Assembly (NCBI GenBank): GCA_036734085.1 | Contig: DAIMZF010000020.1 | Span: 1-39,866 of the forward strand | Direction of reading: 5' to 3' | Length of the DNA stretch: 39,866 nt | Origin: J038 sp036734085 | GTDB lineage: Bacteria; Chloroflexota; Anaerolineae; Aggregatilineales; Phototrophicaceae | In this document: in pieces, positions 32,710 through 39,866 of the stretch | How the letters are laid out: each line of letters opens with the position of its first letter | How positions within the stretch are numbered: position 1 is the stretch's first letter | Notes under the pieces: model-generated | What the model was told of the DNA's origin: nothing | Databases searched by the model: none | The model's input: the letters and a program-made list of their open reading frames with translations, nothing else | Translations under genes and position numbers: made by a program

Positions 32710-33564
32710 ATGAAGCGCATCAGCCTGATGATGATCGTGTTGGCCTTATGCCTGTGTGGGGGTGGCTCCGCACACGCCCAAGCAGATTGGACGCCGCCAT
32801 TTGACGACCCTGTGACGGATAACTTACGGCTGATTTATCGTGATGGGATGCGGCGCGGGAATCAGGCGATGGCGTTCATCAAAGTAGGGGATAGCATCAG
32901 CGCCAGCACCAACTATCTGTACGCCATCGGGGAAGGGCTTTACACGTTGACGGACGACTACGCGCATTTAGGCGCGATTATCCGTTATTTTTCGCTGATA
33001 GAAACCAGCACCGGGCGCAACAGCTTCACCCAGAATAGCGCGGCAACGGGCGTGGGGTGGGCGGCCTTTGCTGTCTTCGAGCCTTCACTCAGCAATCCGG
33101 CACTCTGCGCCCCGCAGGAAGCACCGATGGCGTGCGAATTCCGGCGGGTGCGCCCGGCGTTCGCGCTGGTTTTATTCGGCACAAATGATGTAAATTACCG
33201 CACGCCTACGGAATTTTATAACGACATCACGCGCATTGTGGACTATAGCATCAGTAATGGCACGATTCCGATTCTTTCCACCATTCCGCCGCAACCGGGC
33301 GCATGGGGCGATGTCCCTACGTTAAACAGGGTTATCCAGTCCATCGCGGAAGAATACGCCATCCCGTATATTGATTATTACAGCGCCCTGCGTGACCTGC
33401 CCAACAACGGCCTGACCTTTGACGCGCTCCACCCCTCCGCGCCGCCACAAGGCCATGCAAGCACGGCCATCTTTGACGCTGTTCATCTGCGTTATGGCTA
33501 CGTCATGCGGAATTTACTCACGCTGGAGATGCTAAACGCTGTCGTGCGGACTGTATTGAGCTAG
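32710..33564 (+). CDS. Secreted SGNH/GDSL-type hydrolase
   Basis: A 284-residue exported protein. A signal peptide (MKRISLMMIVLALCLCGGGSAHAQ) precedes the mature start near residue 25. The nucleophile is in VGDSIS at about Ser62. Block III is FGTNDVNYR, and the catalytic Asp/His pair is in FDALHPS. The family hydrolyses esters of lipids or sugars, and export suggests an extracellular substrate such as an acetylated polysaccharide. A -10-like TACAAT is at 32668-32673 in the gap shared with the divergent ATPase gene. The substrate is unknown. Confidence 0.88.
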   Translation: MKRISLMMIVLALCLCGGGSAHAQADWTPPFDDPVTDNLRLIYRDGMRRGNQAMAFIKVGDSISASTNYLYAIGEGLYTLTDDYAHLGAIIRYFSLIETSTGRNSFTQNSAATGVGWAAFAVFEPSLSNPALCAPQEAPMACEFRRVRPAFALVLFGTNDVNYRTPTEFYNDITRIVDYSISNGTIPILSTIPPQPGAWGDVPTLNRVIQSIAEEYAIPYIDYYSALRDLPNNGLTFDALHPSAPPQGHASTAIFDAVHLRYGYVMRNLLTLEMLNAVVRTVLS

Positions 33565-33592
33565 TGCGCCTGTTGGGCTGGATGTTTTGCGC

Positions 33593-34366
33593 TCATTTGG
33601 CAGAGCCGCCATCCGGCCAGCCTTCCCAGTTGCGTGCCTGCCATGCGGAATACAACGCGACAGAACCCACCGTCGAAACGTTGAGGCTGGCAACACGTCC
33701 GCGCATGGGTAGTGTGAGCAGTAAATCACACGTTTCGCGCACTAAGCGCCGTATCCCGTCGCCCTCACTGCCCAACACCAGCCCTAGCGCCATATCCAGC
33801 TTGGTTTTGTCCAACGGGAGCAAGTCTTCGCCGATGTCGAGTCCAATCATCCACACGCCGCGCTCTTTCAGGTCTTTCATGGTTGTGACGAGGTTCGTCA
33901 CCTGTGCCACACGCAGATGCTCCACCGCGCCGCTAGAGGCCGCACATACCGAAGCCGTCACGCCGACAGCCCTCCTGTCCTGCAAGATGACGCCATGCAC
34001 GCCGACGGCATCCGCCACACGCATCAAACTACCGACATTCTGCGGGTCTTGCAACAAATCCAGCAACAGCAAAAACGGGCGTTCGTTGCGGGCTTCTGCT
34101 AATGCCAGGATGTCTTCCACATCCACATAAGGGTAAGACCGCGTGCGTAAAACCACGTTTTGATGGTTGGCATTGTTGGATAAATCATCCAGGATGTGAC
34201 GTGGCACACGCCGCACCGGGACTTCTCGCGTTTGGGCAATCTGCATCATCTCGCCAATTGCGCCGCGCTCGTCGGCTTTTTCCGCGATGATGAGTTGCTC
34301 CATTTTGCGGCGATTGGCCTTTAATGCTTCGATGACCGGCCAATGCCCATACACATAATCCGACAT
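33593..34366 (-). CDS. rlmB: 23S rRNA 2'-O-methyltransferase, TrmH/RlmB family
   Basis: A 257-residue SPOUT methyltransferase. A short substrate-binding domain begins YVYGHWPVIEALKANRRKMEQLIIAE. The catalytic part has the knot motifs LDLLQDPQNVGSLMRVADAVG (motif 1), LVLGSEGDGI (motif 2) and LPMRGRVASLNVSTVGSVALY (motif 3). The expected reaction is transfer of methyl from S-adenosylmethionine to a ribose of 23S rRNA. The start is three bases after the stop of cysS, a pairing seen in many bacteria. The usual MrnC gene between them is missing. A tRNA target (TrmH) cannot be excluded. Confidence 0.92.
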   Translation of the reverse strand: MSDYVYGHWPVIEALKANRRKMEQLIIAEKADERGAIGEMMQIAQTREVPVRRVPRHILDDLSNNANHQNVVLRTRSYPYVDVEDILALAEARNERPFLLLLDLLQDPQNVGSLMRVADAVGVHGVILQDRRAVGVTASVCAASSGAVEHLRVAQVTNLVTTMKDLKERGVWMIGLDIGEDLLPLDKTKLDMALGLVLGSEGDGIRRLVRETCDLLLTLPMRGRVASLNVSTVGSVALYSAWQARNWEGWPDGGSAK

Positions 34367-34369
34367 GGG

Positions 34370-35836
34370 TTAATCCACCTTCCAGATCGTACCATCCGGG
34401 CGGTCTTCCAGCACAACGCCCAGCGTTGCCAGTTGGTCGCGGATGCGGTCTGAGGTGGGGAAGTCTTTGTTCTTGCGGGCGTTGGCGCGCATCTCGATGA
34501 GCAGTTCAATTAAGCCAGCTTCGCGGGCGGCGTTACTGCTCCCTGCTTCCGCCGGGCGGATGAGACCCAGTACATCACCACCAAGTTCGTTATAAACGCT
34601 ATCAATCGCGCTTAATACGTCCAACCCGACAGATGCTTCGCTGTTGAGCAGGCTATTGACATCACGGGTGAATTCCTGCAAGGAAGCAACCGCCTTCGGT
34701 GCATTAAAGTCGTCGTTCATCGCCGCGCTAAAGCCTGCCCGCGCTTGCTCCACACGGGCTAAAAAGTCGTTGCCTGCATCGCCTGCGGGGGCGGTGTTCA
34801 TCTTGCGCTTGGTCAGGCGGGCGGCATTGTTCAGGCGTTCCCACCCGGCATTCGCGGCTTGCATGGCTTCGTCGCTGTATGTCACCGGATTGCTATAATG
34901 TGCGCTGAAGATAAACAGCCGAATCACTTCTGGACGGTAGCGGGCGAGCGCGTCTTTAATGCTGACGAAATTCCCCAAACTTTTGCTCATCTTAACCGGT
35001 GTGCCGTCGATGGGGTCGGGCACGTTGAGGCTACCGACCAGCATCCAGTAATTAGCGAACGGGGCATCGTTGGCGCTCTCGCTCTGCGCGATTTCACATT
35101 CATTATGCGGGAAGATGTTGTCAATGCCGCCGCCGTGAATGTCGAATGTCGTGCCCAGATACTTCTTCGCCATCGCGGAACATTCAATATGCCAACCGGG
35201 AAAGCCTTCTCCCCATGGGCTATCCCACTGTAGAATATGGTCAGGCTCCGCACGCTTCCACAGCGCGAAATCTGCCGGGTTGTGCTTTTCATCGCGCACA
35301 TCTTCGCGTGTGCCTTCGTCCTGTTCTTCCACACGGCGGTTAGACAGCTTGCCATAATCCGCGTCTTGTGTCACATCAAAGTACACACTGCCGTTGACTT
35401 CATAAGCGAAGCCTTTTTCGATGAGTGTCTGAATCATACTGATTTGCTCTGGCACATGCCCACTCGCACGCGGGGAAATATCCGGGCGTACCAGGCCGAG
35501 CGCGTCCATATCTTCAAAATAACTGCGCGTGTATGTTTCCACAATTTGCATCGGTTTGGCCTGCAAAGACCGCGCCTTCTTCAAAATTTTGTCTTCGCCG
35601 GATTCAGTCTCGGTCAAGTGGCCGACATCGGTGATGTTCTGCACATAGAGCACATGATGCCCCTGAAAGCGCAACCAGCGCACGACCATATCAAATGAAG
35701 TGTAGCTTTTGGCATGGCCCAGGTGCGCCACATCATAGACCGTCGGGCCACATACATACAGTCCCACGCGGCCTTCTTCTAGCGGCTTAAATTCTTGTTT
35801 TTCACGTCCGAGAACGTTAAAAATCCGAAGCGTCAT
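34370..35836 (-). CDS. cysS: Cysteine-tRNA ligase
   Basis: A 488-residue class I synthetase. The HIGH region is VYDVAHLGHAKSYTSFDMVVRWL, followed by VQNITDVGH. The ECSAMAKKYLG segment carries the zinc-site cysteine, GGIDNIFPHNECEIAQSE is conserved, and KMSKSLGN is present. The C-terminal helical domain is complete. It charges tRNA-Cys. It is the third gene of the minus-strand order frr, uppS, cysS, rlmB. Confidence 0.97.
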   Translation of the reverse strand: MTLRIFNVLGREKQEFKPLEEGRVGLYVCGPTVYDVAHLGHAKSYTSFDMVVRWLRFQGHHVLYVQNITDVGHLTETESGEDKILKKARSLQAKPMQIVETYTRSYFEDMDALGLVRPDISPRASGHVPEQISMIQTLIEKGFAYEVNGSVYFDVTQDADYGKLSNRRVEEQDEGTREDVRDEKHNPADFALWKRAEPDHILQWDSPWGEGFPGWHIECSAMAKKYLGTTFDIHGGGIDNIFPHNECEIAQSESANDAPFANYWMLVGSLNVPDPIDGTPVKMSKSLGNFVSIKDALARYRPEVIRLFIFSAHYSNPVTYSDEAMQAANAGWERLNNAARLTKRKMNTAPAGDAGNDFLARVEQARAGFSAAMNDDFNAPKAVASLQEFTRDVNSLLNSEASVGLDVLSAIDSVYNELGGDVLGLIRPAEAGSSNAAREAGLIELLIEMRANARKNKDFPTSDRIRDQLATLGVVLEDRPDGTIWKVD

Positions 35837-35862
35837 TGTCCTTTAATCCTGTTGGGTGGTTG

Positions 35863-36630
35863 TTAATCTTCGTTTTGCTCGTCAATTTGCTCATCCGTCA
35901 TGCCAAAGCGACGGCGGCGGCGGTTGAACTCCCACAAGGCTTTAAGTAGCTCCGCCTTGTCAAAGTCCGGCCAGAATGTCGGCGTGGAATAGTACTCCGC
36001 GTAAGAGGCCTGCCACAGCAAAAAGTTGCTCAGGCGGAACTCACCCCCAGTGCGGATGATTAAATCCGGGTCGGGCAGGCCGCCAGTATAGAGGTAGCGG
36101 CTGACGACTTCTTCGGTCACATCTTCGGGGGGCGTGCCATCCGCGATGATATGCCGCACCGCATGGACGATTTCATCGCGCCCGCCGTAATTAAACGCCA
36201 CGTTTAAAATCAGGCGGTCATTATCTTTTGTGAATTCGCAGGCTTGTTCAATCTTGCGCTTGAGTGTGGGGTCTACGCCTTCCATTGTGCCGATGTGCCG
36301 CACCTGCACGCCGTTCTTGTGCAGTTTCTTCACCTCTTGGTCTAACACCAGATTGAGGATAGACATTAACACGCGCACTTCGCTGATTGGCCTATCCCAG
36401 TTCTCTGTCGAGAAGGCGTAGATGGTCAAAATCTCCACGCCGAATTCCACGCAGGCTTCCAGAATATCGCGCAAGTTTTCTTTGCCGCGATGATGCCCCT
36501 GTGTGCGGGGCAGGCCGCGTGCCTTTGCCCAACGCCCGTTGCCATCCATGATAATGCCGATGTGCTTAGGGATGGTGGGCGGCAACGCGACTGTTCGCTC
36601 CGTCTGTTGGTTTTCCAGTACATTTACCAT
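35863..36630 (-). CDS. uppS: Isoprenyl (undecaprenyl-diphosphate) synthase
   Basis: A 255-residue cis-prenyltransferase. The catalytic pocket starts IIMDGNGRWAKARGLPRTQGHHRG, with the metal-binding Asp in MDGNGRWA. FSTENWDRP and IIRTGGEFRLSNFLLWQASYAEYYSTPTFWPDF are family hallmarks. The enzyme builds the C55 carrier used for cell-wall and surface polymers. The start at 36630 (MVNVLEN) has AGAGG upstream; a start at 36666 would add 12 basic residues. It lies 111 bases after frr, with a hairpin in the gap. In many bacteria pyrH and frr precede uppS and cdsA follows; pyrH and cdsA are absent here. Confidence 0.95.
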   Translation of the reverse strand: MVNVLENQQTERTVALPPTIPKHIGIIMDGNGRWAKARGLPRTQGHHRGKENLRDILEACVEFGVEILTIYAFSTENWDRPISEVRVLMSILNLVLDQEVKKLHKNGVQVRHIGTMEGVDPTLKRKIEQACEFTKDNDRLILNVAFNYGGRDEIVHAVRHIIADGTPPEDVTEEVVSRYLYTGGLPDPDLIIRTGGEFRLSNFLLWQASYAEYYSTPTFWPDFDKAELLKALWEFNRRRRRFGMTDEQIDEQNED

Positions 36631-36667
36631 GTAGCCGCCTCTTTTCTTCTGTCCTTTTGCATCCATA

Positions 36668-36691
36668 CAGGCCGCACGTTTTCGCGGCCTG
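36668..36691. repeat. Perfect hairpin between frr and uppS
   Basis: CAGGCCGC (36668-36675) and GCGGCCTG (36684-36691) form a perfect 8-bp stem with an 8-base loop. There is no T-run on either strand. It may be an mRNA processing or stability element within the operon. Confidence 0.4.
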
Positions 36692-36741
36692 TGCCGGGTA
36701 TCTTATGGGAACGATCCGCTCATGGTGGGGTATGGCGCGGC

Positions 36742-37299
36742 TTAAACTTCCATCAAGTCTGTTTCTTTTTCCTTGCCCAGTTCTTCAATCAGCTTAACGT
36801 ATTCATCCGTGAGCTTTTGCACCTCTGTTTCGCCGCGCTTATGCTCATCTTCGGAGATCATCTTCTCGTCCAGGAAGTCGGATAAATCCTGATTAGAACT
36901 GCGCCGGATGTTGCGGATGGCGATTTTTGCATCTTCCAGCCGCTTATGGACTACCTTCACCAAATCCTGACGCCGCTCACGGGTGAGCGGCGGCATATTC
37001 AAGCGGATGCTGGTGCCGTCGATGTTAGGGTTAACACCCAGGTTCGCGGTTTGGATGGCGCGTTCAATCGCGCTGATGGCGCTGTTGTCATACGGACGAA
37101 TGAGGATTTGTAAGGCCTCCGGTGTGGAGATATTCGCCAATTGGCGCAATTCCGTTTCTTGTCCGTAATAATCCACCCGTAAGCGGTCTACAAGGGCGGT
37201 GCTGGCACGGTTGCCGCGCATCCCCTGTAAATCTTCTTTTAATACGCTGATGGTGGACTGCATCTTTGATTTTGTTTCGTCCAGAATATCGTTTATCAT
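36742..37299 (-). CDS. frr: Ribosome recycling factor
   Basis: A 185-residue protein of standard length that splits the ribosome after termination together with EF-G. MINDILDETKSKMQSTISVLKEDLQGMRGNRASTALVDRLRVDYYG is the conserved start. RLNMPPLTRERRQDLVKVVHKRLEDAKIAIRNIRR is the long helical domain. The start at 37299 has GCGGAGG nine bases upstream; the codons back to 37317 include that site. It begins the minus-strand run frr, uppS, cysS, rlmB. Confidence 0.98.
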   Translation of the reverse strand: MINDILDETKSKMQSTISVLKEDLQGMRGNRASTALVDRLRVDYYGQETELRQLANISTPEALQILIRPYDNSAISAIERAIQTANLGVNPNIDGTSIRLNMPPLTRERRQDLVKVVHKRLEDAKIAIRNIRRSSNQDLSDFLDEKMISEDEHKRGETEVQKLTDEYVKLIEELGKEKETDLMEV

Positions 37300-37341
37300 A
37301 ATCTTTCGCCTCCGCAAGGAGATAAGCCGTTAAGCTATGCC

Positions 37342-37369
37342 CTTATAGTGTACAACGTTCGCTGGTCAA
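37342..37369 (-). promoter_or_regulatory. Promoter of the frr-uppS-cysS-rlmB run
   Basis: On the minus strand TTGACC (37369-37364), 16 bases, TATAAG (37347-37342), about 43 bases before the frr start. Each hexamer matches consensus at five of six positions. Confidence 0.65.
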
Positions 37370-37439
37370 ATACTCAAAAAAGTTAAAATCACGTTCTTAT
37401 TATTTCATATCCTGCTGGATTCATCACGGGTCAACCAAC

Positions 37440-38216
37440 CTATAATGTAGAATACCCCATGCTGTTAAGCAACTTACGAATACTTGTGTCGTATTCTTCC
37501 GCATTTTCAAACTTAATGCTGATAGATTGTAACGTCTGCAAGTGCCCGATGATGCCCGGTGCGCGGCTGTCTAATCCACTTAACGCCGCCAGACTCTCGA
37601 ACGCCACGCCCGGATGAAGCAGGCTGATAATAGTAGCATTGCCCTTCATCGCCCACAGGATTTCATCGCAGACGTGTTTGCTCTGTAAGGTGGTGATGCC
37701 CAACAAGCAGATGAAATAACGCGCATTGGCGACCTTTTGCTGAAGTGTTTTTTCCCACCCCGCGCCTACCGGGATGTCTTTATCCACAAATACGTCGATT
37801 TCGCGGTCTACCAGCTTCAGCCGAGCTTCAATCAATAAGGCCAGTGGACTGCTGTCACTGCGGCGGTAACTGACGAAAGCGGACACAATCCCCATTGGTT
37901 TTTCCAGCAGGCCGAAGGCTTTCTCGGTAAAAATGTAAATCGCCTGGCCGTATTGTAGTTCCTTGCGGAGTGTGGCATAGCCGAAGGACACCAGCGTATC
38001 CATACGCGGGATTTTATCCTCCCATTTTTCGCGGATTGTCCGCATAAAGCCGACTTTATCCATCTGCATAGACCATTCTTCGCCACCGCTTACAGGCAGG
38101 ATATTCACGGCTGTCCCCCACATATCCTGGGAGACACCATAAGCAAAATCACGCGCAAAAGCATGGACGCGCTGTAAGGGGTCTTGCGGGGCGGGTTGCT
38201 CTAGCGGATTTTCCAT
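37440..38216 (-). CDS. TIR-domain protein with winged-helix-like N-terminal part
   Basis: A 258-residue protein. Residues about 112-240 form a TIR domain. FVSYRRSDSSPLALLIEARL is the first strand and helix, DVFVDKDIPVGAGW is the BB-loop region, and ARYFICLLGITTL and SKHVCDEILWAM follow. Glu185 sits where TIR NADases have their catalytic glutamate. The first 105 residues end in a winged-helix-like pattern (LVSFGYATLRKELQYGQAIYIFTEKAFGLLEK), as in effector-associated or DNA-binding modules. It starts 11 bases after the preceding 134-residue gene, so the two form an operon. A role as NAD-consuming effector in immunity or signalling is an inference. Confidence 0.85.
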   Translation of the reverse strand: MENPLEQPAPQDPLQRVHAFARDFAYGVSQDMWGTAVNILPVSGGEEWSMQMDKVGFMRTIREKWEDKIPRMDTLVSFGYATLRKELQYGQAIYIFTEKAFGLLEKPMGIVSAFVSYRRSDSSPLALLIEARLKLVDREIDVFVDKDIPVGAGWEKTLQQKVANARYFICLLGITTLQSKHVCDEILWAMKGNATIISLLHPGVAFESLAALSGLDSRAPGIIGHLQTLQSISIKFENAEEYDTSIRKLLNSMGYSTL

Positions 38217-38227
38217 TCCGATGTCTC

Positions 38228-38632
38228 CTAGTCGTTCCGTTCATCATCATCGCGGACTTTGCGCGGGGCGTGTGTGACCTTTAGCCGTTCCTGTGCGACG
38301 GTCAGTGCTTTGTGGGTGAACTTCTCCAAATTTGCCCAATCCGATGATAGCCCCATATTCAAGTGACCATCACCGGGAAAAACGCCGAGAAAATACGCTG
38401 GTTCGTCACCATCTGGCAATGTTTTGGCCGCAAAGGATGACAACTCCGCCGCGACTGCCATCACCACCTGCGGACGTGCTTCGGCGGCTTGTGGGTCGGG
38501 CAGATACACGAACAGCGCGTGTTTGTATTCAATCATACCGGAGCTTTCGCAATCTGTTAACACGATAGCAATGTATGGCCCTATAACGTAAGTGGCAACC
38601 CGGTGACCATCGGTGATGGTGGGTAGATACAT
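38228..38632 (-). CDS. Uncharacterised partner of the TIR gene
   Basis: A 134-residue protein that I do not recognise. The start at 38632 has AGGAG about 11 bases upstream; a reading back to 38764 would ignore this. The first 60 residues look like beta strands (VATYVIGPYIAIVLTDC; HALFVYLP), and a helix VVMAVAAELSSFAAKTL follows. FLGVFPGDGHLNMGL and a final charged helix (KALTVAQERLKVTHAPRKVRDDDERND) close it. There is no signal peptide or membrane helix. It precedes the TIR gene by 11 bases, so it may regulate, sense for, or be modified by the TIR protein. Confidence 0.7.
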   Translation of the reverse strand: MYLPTITDGHRVATYVIGPYIAIVLTDCESSGMIEYKHALFVYLPDPQAAEARPQVVMAVAAELSSFAAKTLPDGDEPAYFLGVFPGDGHLNMGLSSDWANLEKFTHKALTVAQERLKVTHAPRKVRDDDERND

Positions 38633-38836
38633 GGCGTTAAATCTCCTCAATTTTTGTGAGCATGACATATATTCCGTGAAGATGCAACTTCCATCAACTG
38701 AAGGATGTTGAGCGGTGGGTTGTTCGTCATGGGTCGCGCCCAACTCATCACTGTTTTTCAACACTGTTTGCGTGTAACCTACTGGCTTGATTCAGGCCGA
38801 ATGACGCATCTGAACAACGTATTTTAAGGAGACCTC

Positions 38837-39397
38837 ATGCACGTTATTGTCGCTTCCACCAACCCCGTAAAAATCGAAGCCACCCGCCATGCCTTCGCGC
38901 TGGCCTTCCCGCAAGCCGCGCTGACCGTGACCGGAAGCGCCGTGCCTTCCAACGTGAGCGACCAGCCCATGAGTGATAACGAAACCCTGCAAGGCGCACA
39001 AAACCGTGCGCTCAACGCCCGCGCACAGCATCCCGGCGCGGATTTTTGGGTGGGCATGGAAGGCGGCGTGGAGCAACAAGCCGGCGCGTTGATGTGCTTC
39101 GCGTGGATGGCGGTCTATGGGGCGGATGGGCGCTATGGCTACGGACGCACCGCCACCTTTTTACTGCCGGATGAAGTCGCCGCGCTCATCCACGACGGAA
39201 ACGAACTCGGCGACGCTGACGATATTGTGTTTGGCTTGTCGAATTCCAAGCAGAAGAACGGCTCTATCGGCATCCTGACAGGTGACCGCCTAACCCGGCA
39301 GACGTTCTATACACCGGCGGTCTTGTTGGCGCTCATCCCGTTTTTAAATCCGGCGCTCACCTTCTCCGCGCCGATTAACGCGACCATAGATAAATAG
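38837..39397 (+). CDS. yjjX: Inosine/xanthosine triphosphatase, YjjX/DUF84 family
   Basis: A 186-residue protein. The start MHVIVASTNPVKIEATRHAFALAFP is the nucleotide-binding loop of the family, and SDQPMSDNETLQGAQNRALNA and FWVGMEGGVE are hallmark segments. The family hydrolyses ITP and XTP and so removes damaged purine nucleotides. The start has a near-perfect TAAGGAG upstream. Its last 23 bases overlap the end of the convergent WD40 gene. It is divergent from the TIR unit across a 204-base gap in which I could not choose a clear promoter. Confidence 0.9.
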   Translation: MHVIVASTNPVKIEATRHAFALAFPQAALTVTGSAVPSNVSDQPMSDNETLQGAQNRALNARAQHPGADFWVGMEGGVEQQAGALMCFAWMAVYGADGRYGYGRTATFLLPDEVAALIHDGNELGDADDIVFGLSNSKQKNGSIGILTGDRLTRQTFYTPAVLLALIPFLNPALTFSAPINATIDK

Positions 39398-39866
39398 CAT
39401 CTTCCGTGCTGGCCGCTATCAATCCATCCGACGGTGCAAGCCGTACTCGTAGATACTGTGCCGCCTCCGGATTATCATATTGGCGGATAATTTCACCATC
39501 TTCCAGGCGATGCGTACGGACGCTATCCGCCGTTGCGACTGCGAAGACCTGCCCATCATCCGGCGCGAAGGCCACGCTGACCACGCCGCCGGTGATGTTG
39601 CGGTTTCGCATGACTTCCGCCACGTTGCCGTCTACCGTCCACGCGCCCACATTGCTGAAGTTACAGCTTATTTCATCGCCCACCGTGCTGAATTCCGCAC
39701 AGCCACCAACGATTAAGCGCGTGCCACCGGGATTAAACGTCAAGGTAAGCGGCGTCATGAAGGTTGGTACAGTCCGCCCGCCGCCCGCATCGTTGATGAC
39801 ATCCGGCCACAGGATAGCGCCGTTTTCCGCGATGACGGCCAACGCATTACCAAACGGAGATAGCGC
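39375..39866 (-). CDS. WD40-repeat protein, N-terminus cut by window edge
   Basis: The frame is open from the right window edge to a stop at 39375-39377, giving 163 codons of the C-terminal part. Three or four WD40 blades are visible with the usual strand patterns: LSPFGNALAVIAENGAILWPD, LTFNPGGTRLIVGG, VAFAPDDGQVFAVATADSVRTHRLEDGEI and VRLAPSDGLIAASTEDAIYLWSR. The final blade ends at the C-terminus. The true start lies outside the window. A beta-propeller scaffold, possibly exported, is likely. Its 3' end overlaps the yjjX 3' end by 23 bases. Confidence 0.8.
   Translation of the reverse strand, partial: ALSPFGNALAVIAENGAILWPDVINDAGGGRTVPTFMTPLTLTFNPGGTRLIVGGCAEFSTVGDEISCNFSNVGAWTVDGNVAEVMRNRNITGGVVSVAFAPDDGQVFAVATADSVRTHRLEDGEIIRQYDNPEAAQYLRVRLAPSDGLIAASTEDAIYLWSR

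Noticed and set aside
35237..35698. A 153-codon open frame antisense to cysS
   Set aside because: cysS is complete and conserved across this stretch, so the antisense frame is a by-product.
38633..38836. Short inverted repeat GAAG-TTGCAT-CTTC and promoter-like fragments upstream of the TIR unit
   Set aside because: The arms are only 4 bp, and the -35/-10 spacings do not fit a standard promoter.
1..39866. CRISPR array, insertion sequence or prophage
   Set aside because: No spaced repeats, transposase or phage structural genes were seen in any frame.

Overview
The window is dense bacterial chromosomal DNA of moderate GC content. It carries about 33 protein genes and three tRNA genes, and no gap between genes exceeds 300 bases. 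The gene styles fit an environmental member of the Chloroflexota (Anaerolineae-like): a membrane-anchored Ser/Thr kinase with an external domain, a DUF4397-fasciclin surface protein, a YacL-like PIN/TRAM protein, a GAF-type DevS-like histidine kinase, a two-subunit B12 mutase, and tRNA genes without encoded CCA. This assignment is an inference from gene content and was not tested by a phylogeny.

Layout. 1-4820: a divergent pair of TetR-family regulators. The left one heads a minus-strand series SDR, alpha/beta hydrolase, MFS transporter (cut by the window edge). The right one heads a plus-strand DUF2867-like gene. The shared intergenic region carries two different sets of palindromes placed on two back-to-back promoters. 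4878-7556: a Ser/Thr protein kinase with a C-terminal extracytoplasmic domain, then a small secreted protein with a strong promoter and a terminator. 7623-14020: PIN/TRAM protein, trpS, a secreted DUF4397-fasciclin protein, a possible YaeQ-like nuclease-fold protein, and a 667-residue Tat-exported protein joining a penicillin-binding/beta-lactamase fold to an L,D-transpeptidase. 14153-14381: a minus-strand tRNA operon (Pro-GGG, Gly-TCC, CAT) with its own promoter and terminator.

14544-21005: a YitT-family membrane protein, then a BMP-type (nucleoside-like) ABC importer of one double ATPase and two permeases. The first permease carries an insertion of roughly 420 residues outside the membrane, with an internal duplication. 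No binding-protein gene is present. 21070-26401: a DevS-like sensor kinase and the two subunits of methylmalonyl-CoA mutase. 26541-33564: an NAD-binding epimerase-like protein, a flavin monooxygenase, an OmpR-type regulator, trehalose-phosphatase, a HerA-like ATPase and a secreted SGNH hydrolase.

33593-37299 (minus) is a housekeeping run read as frr, uppS, cysS, rlmB: ribosome recycling, the cell-wall lipid carrier, Cys-tRNA charging and rRNA methylation. 37440-38632 (minus) is a two-gene unit of an unrecognised 134-residue protein followed by a TIR-domain protein with an N-terminal winged-helix-like part. It is the best candidate in the window for an undescribed conflict or signalling system. 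The window ends with a YjjX-like nucleotide phosphatase and the end of a WD40-repeat protein. No CRISPR array, insertion sequence, prophage or rRNA was seen.
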